Assembly: GCA_902767125.1 (NCBI GenBank)
Contig: CACXGJ010000077.1
Location: 1-5,833 of the forward strand
DNA from: an uncultured Ruminococcus sp.
GTDB lineage: Bacteria > Bacillota > Clostridia > Oscillospirales > Acutalibacteraceae
Direction: 5' to 3'
DNA length: 5,833 nucleotides
Below the pieces are notes generated by a model. The model worked only from the letters and a program-made list of their open reading frames with translations. It did no database searches and was not told where the DNA came from. Of this stretch, positions 5,279 to 5,833 are shown piece after piece. The stretch's first letter is position 1, and each line of letters starts with the position of its first letter. Position numbers and translations under genes: made by a program.

Positions 5279-5327
5279 AAAAAAAGGTCGCCTGACGGAA
5301 CATCAAATTCTGTCAGACGACCTTTTT
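5279..5327. terminator. Bidirectional 20-bp hairpin terminator shared by two convergent genes
   Basis: Bases 5281-5300 pair with 5308-5327 along all 20 positions, with two G-U pairs and a 7-base loop. Each arm ends in an A/T run, so both strands show a GC-rich stem followed by a T tract. The hairpin starts 4 bases after the HAD hydrolase stop codon and ends 1 base before the stop of the gene on the opposite strand, filling the whole 51-base gap. Confidence 0.9.
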
Positions 5328-5328
5328 A

Positions 5329-5833
5329 TCAGCCTTGCTTTGCAATTTTTATAGTTCTTTCGATACTGTATTTTTTGACAGCAGCGTCATTTGTTTCATA
5401 TTTGAGATTTTTCTTTTCGTCTTCAAGATAATTGTCAAATTCTTCTTTTTTCATTGTATAAACGATATTATCCTTTGAGATATAATCCGTTTCATCTTCT
5501 CCTGCATCATCGGAATATTTTATCTTCTCAGAAAGCTCACTTATAGAATCTCTGTAGATAAGATACAACTTGTCATCAATTGTCGTAACAACAGCTTCTT
5601 TTTCTTTGTTATCCTTGATAGCTTTTCTGAGTTCATCGGATATATCTTCATCTTCGTCAAAATTCTTTGTAAGAACAGTATTTTTTGAACTCGGAACACT
5701 TTCGACTTCAAAATCCTTTTTATATTCTTCCTCTATATCATCAGTCGTTTTCTTGTCATTGTTTATCATATTGCGGTATTTGTTGAAATTGGCTATTGCT
5801 TTTTCCTTTGTTTCACCGTCTATGTCAACGATA
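5329..5833 (-). CDS. C-terminal 167 residues of a charged protein, possibly a PrsA/PpiC-like foldase (N-terminus outside window)
   Basis: The frame is open from the right edge to the TGA at 5329-5331. An internal Met at 5769 has no ribosome binding site, and 21 further in-frame codons (starting IVDIDGETKEKAIANF) precede it, so the real start is outside the window. The visible part is very rich in Lys, Glu and Asp and mostly helical in character, with no Cys, no membrane segment and no catalytic motif I can name. The order of segments faintly resembles the region around and after the parvulin domain of extracellular Clostridia foldases: a charged helix with KTTDDIEEEYKKDF, a VVTTIDDKLYLIYRD strand, then a C-terminal KKEEFDNYLEDEKKNLKYE helix. 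That resemblance is weak, and the function should be read as unknown. It is convergent with the HAD hydrolase gene and shares its terminator. Confidence 0.6.
   Translation of the reverse strand, partial: IVDIDGETKEKAIANFNKYRNMINNDKKTTDDIEEEYKKDFEVESVPSSKNTVLTKNFDEDEDISDELRKAIKDNKEKEAVVTTIDDKLYLIYRDSISELSEKIKYSDDAGEDETDYISKDNIVYTMKKEEFDNYLEDEKKNLKYETNDAAVKKYSIERTIKIAKQG

Noticed and set aside
1..5833. Signs of a mobile element, prophage, defence system or secondary-metabolite cluster
   Set aside because: I see no transposase, integrase, terminal repeats, tRNA or phage-type genes. Gene content and spacing look like ordinary chromosome.

Overview
The window looks like chromosomal DNA of a low-to-moderate GC gut Firmicute, most likely an Oscillospiraceae/Ruminococcus-type organism. 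The reasons are strong GGAGG-type ribosome binding sites, SigA-like promoters with 16-17 bp spacers, Clostridia-type proteins (a secreted Big_2 + CAP protein, a Cof-type HAD phosphatase), and a surface lipoprotein with a long Ser/Glu linker and a starch-binding-module-like domain. The taxon is an inference; there is no rRNA or marker gene here.

Layout from left to right. Positions 1-117 (minus) hold the first 39 codons of a sigma-70/ECF-type sigma factor that runs off the left edge. After a 30-base terminator hairpin, 224-991 (minus) encodes a secreted Big_2 + CAP (SCP/YkwD) protein with its own promoter. The 481-base gene-free stretch 992-1472 carries that promoter, then a complete-looking small transcription unit on the plus strand (promoter 1229-1257, about 135 nt of structured RNA, strong terminator 1359-1402), then immediately the promoter of aguA.

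1473-3466 (plus) is a two-gene operon, aguA (agmatine deiminase) and aguB (N-carbamoylputrescine amidase). Together they convert agmatine to putrescine. It ends at a hairpin shared with the convergent gene 3558-4244 (minus), a lipoprotein whose linker is 16 perfect-length copies of a 15-base unit encoding Ser-Ser-Glu-Glu-Glu, followed by a CBM26-like domain. A divergent promoter region separates it from 4474-5277 (plus), a Cof-type HAD-IIB hydrolase. That gene ends at a second, 20-bp bidirectional hairpin shared with the last gene, 5329-5833 (minus). This is the C-terminal 167 residues of an unrecognised, very charged protein whose start lies beyond the right edge.

Most of the region is ordinary chromosome. 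The points that merit a second look are the orphan structured RNA with a loop complementary to its own 5' part just upstream of aguAB, and the minisatellite-encoded linker, in which every base difference between copies is synonymous. The genes do not form one pathway apart from aguA-aguB. The CAP protein and the starch-module lipoprotein are both exported and share a 13-base leader sequence around the ribosome binding site.
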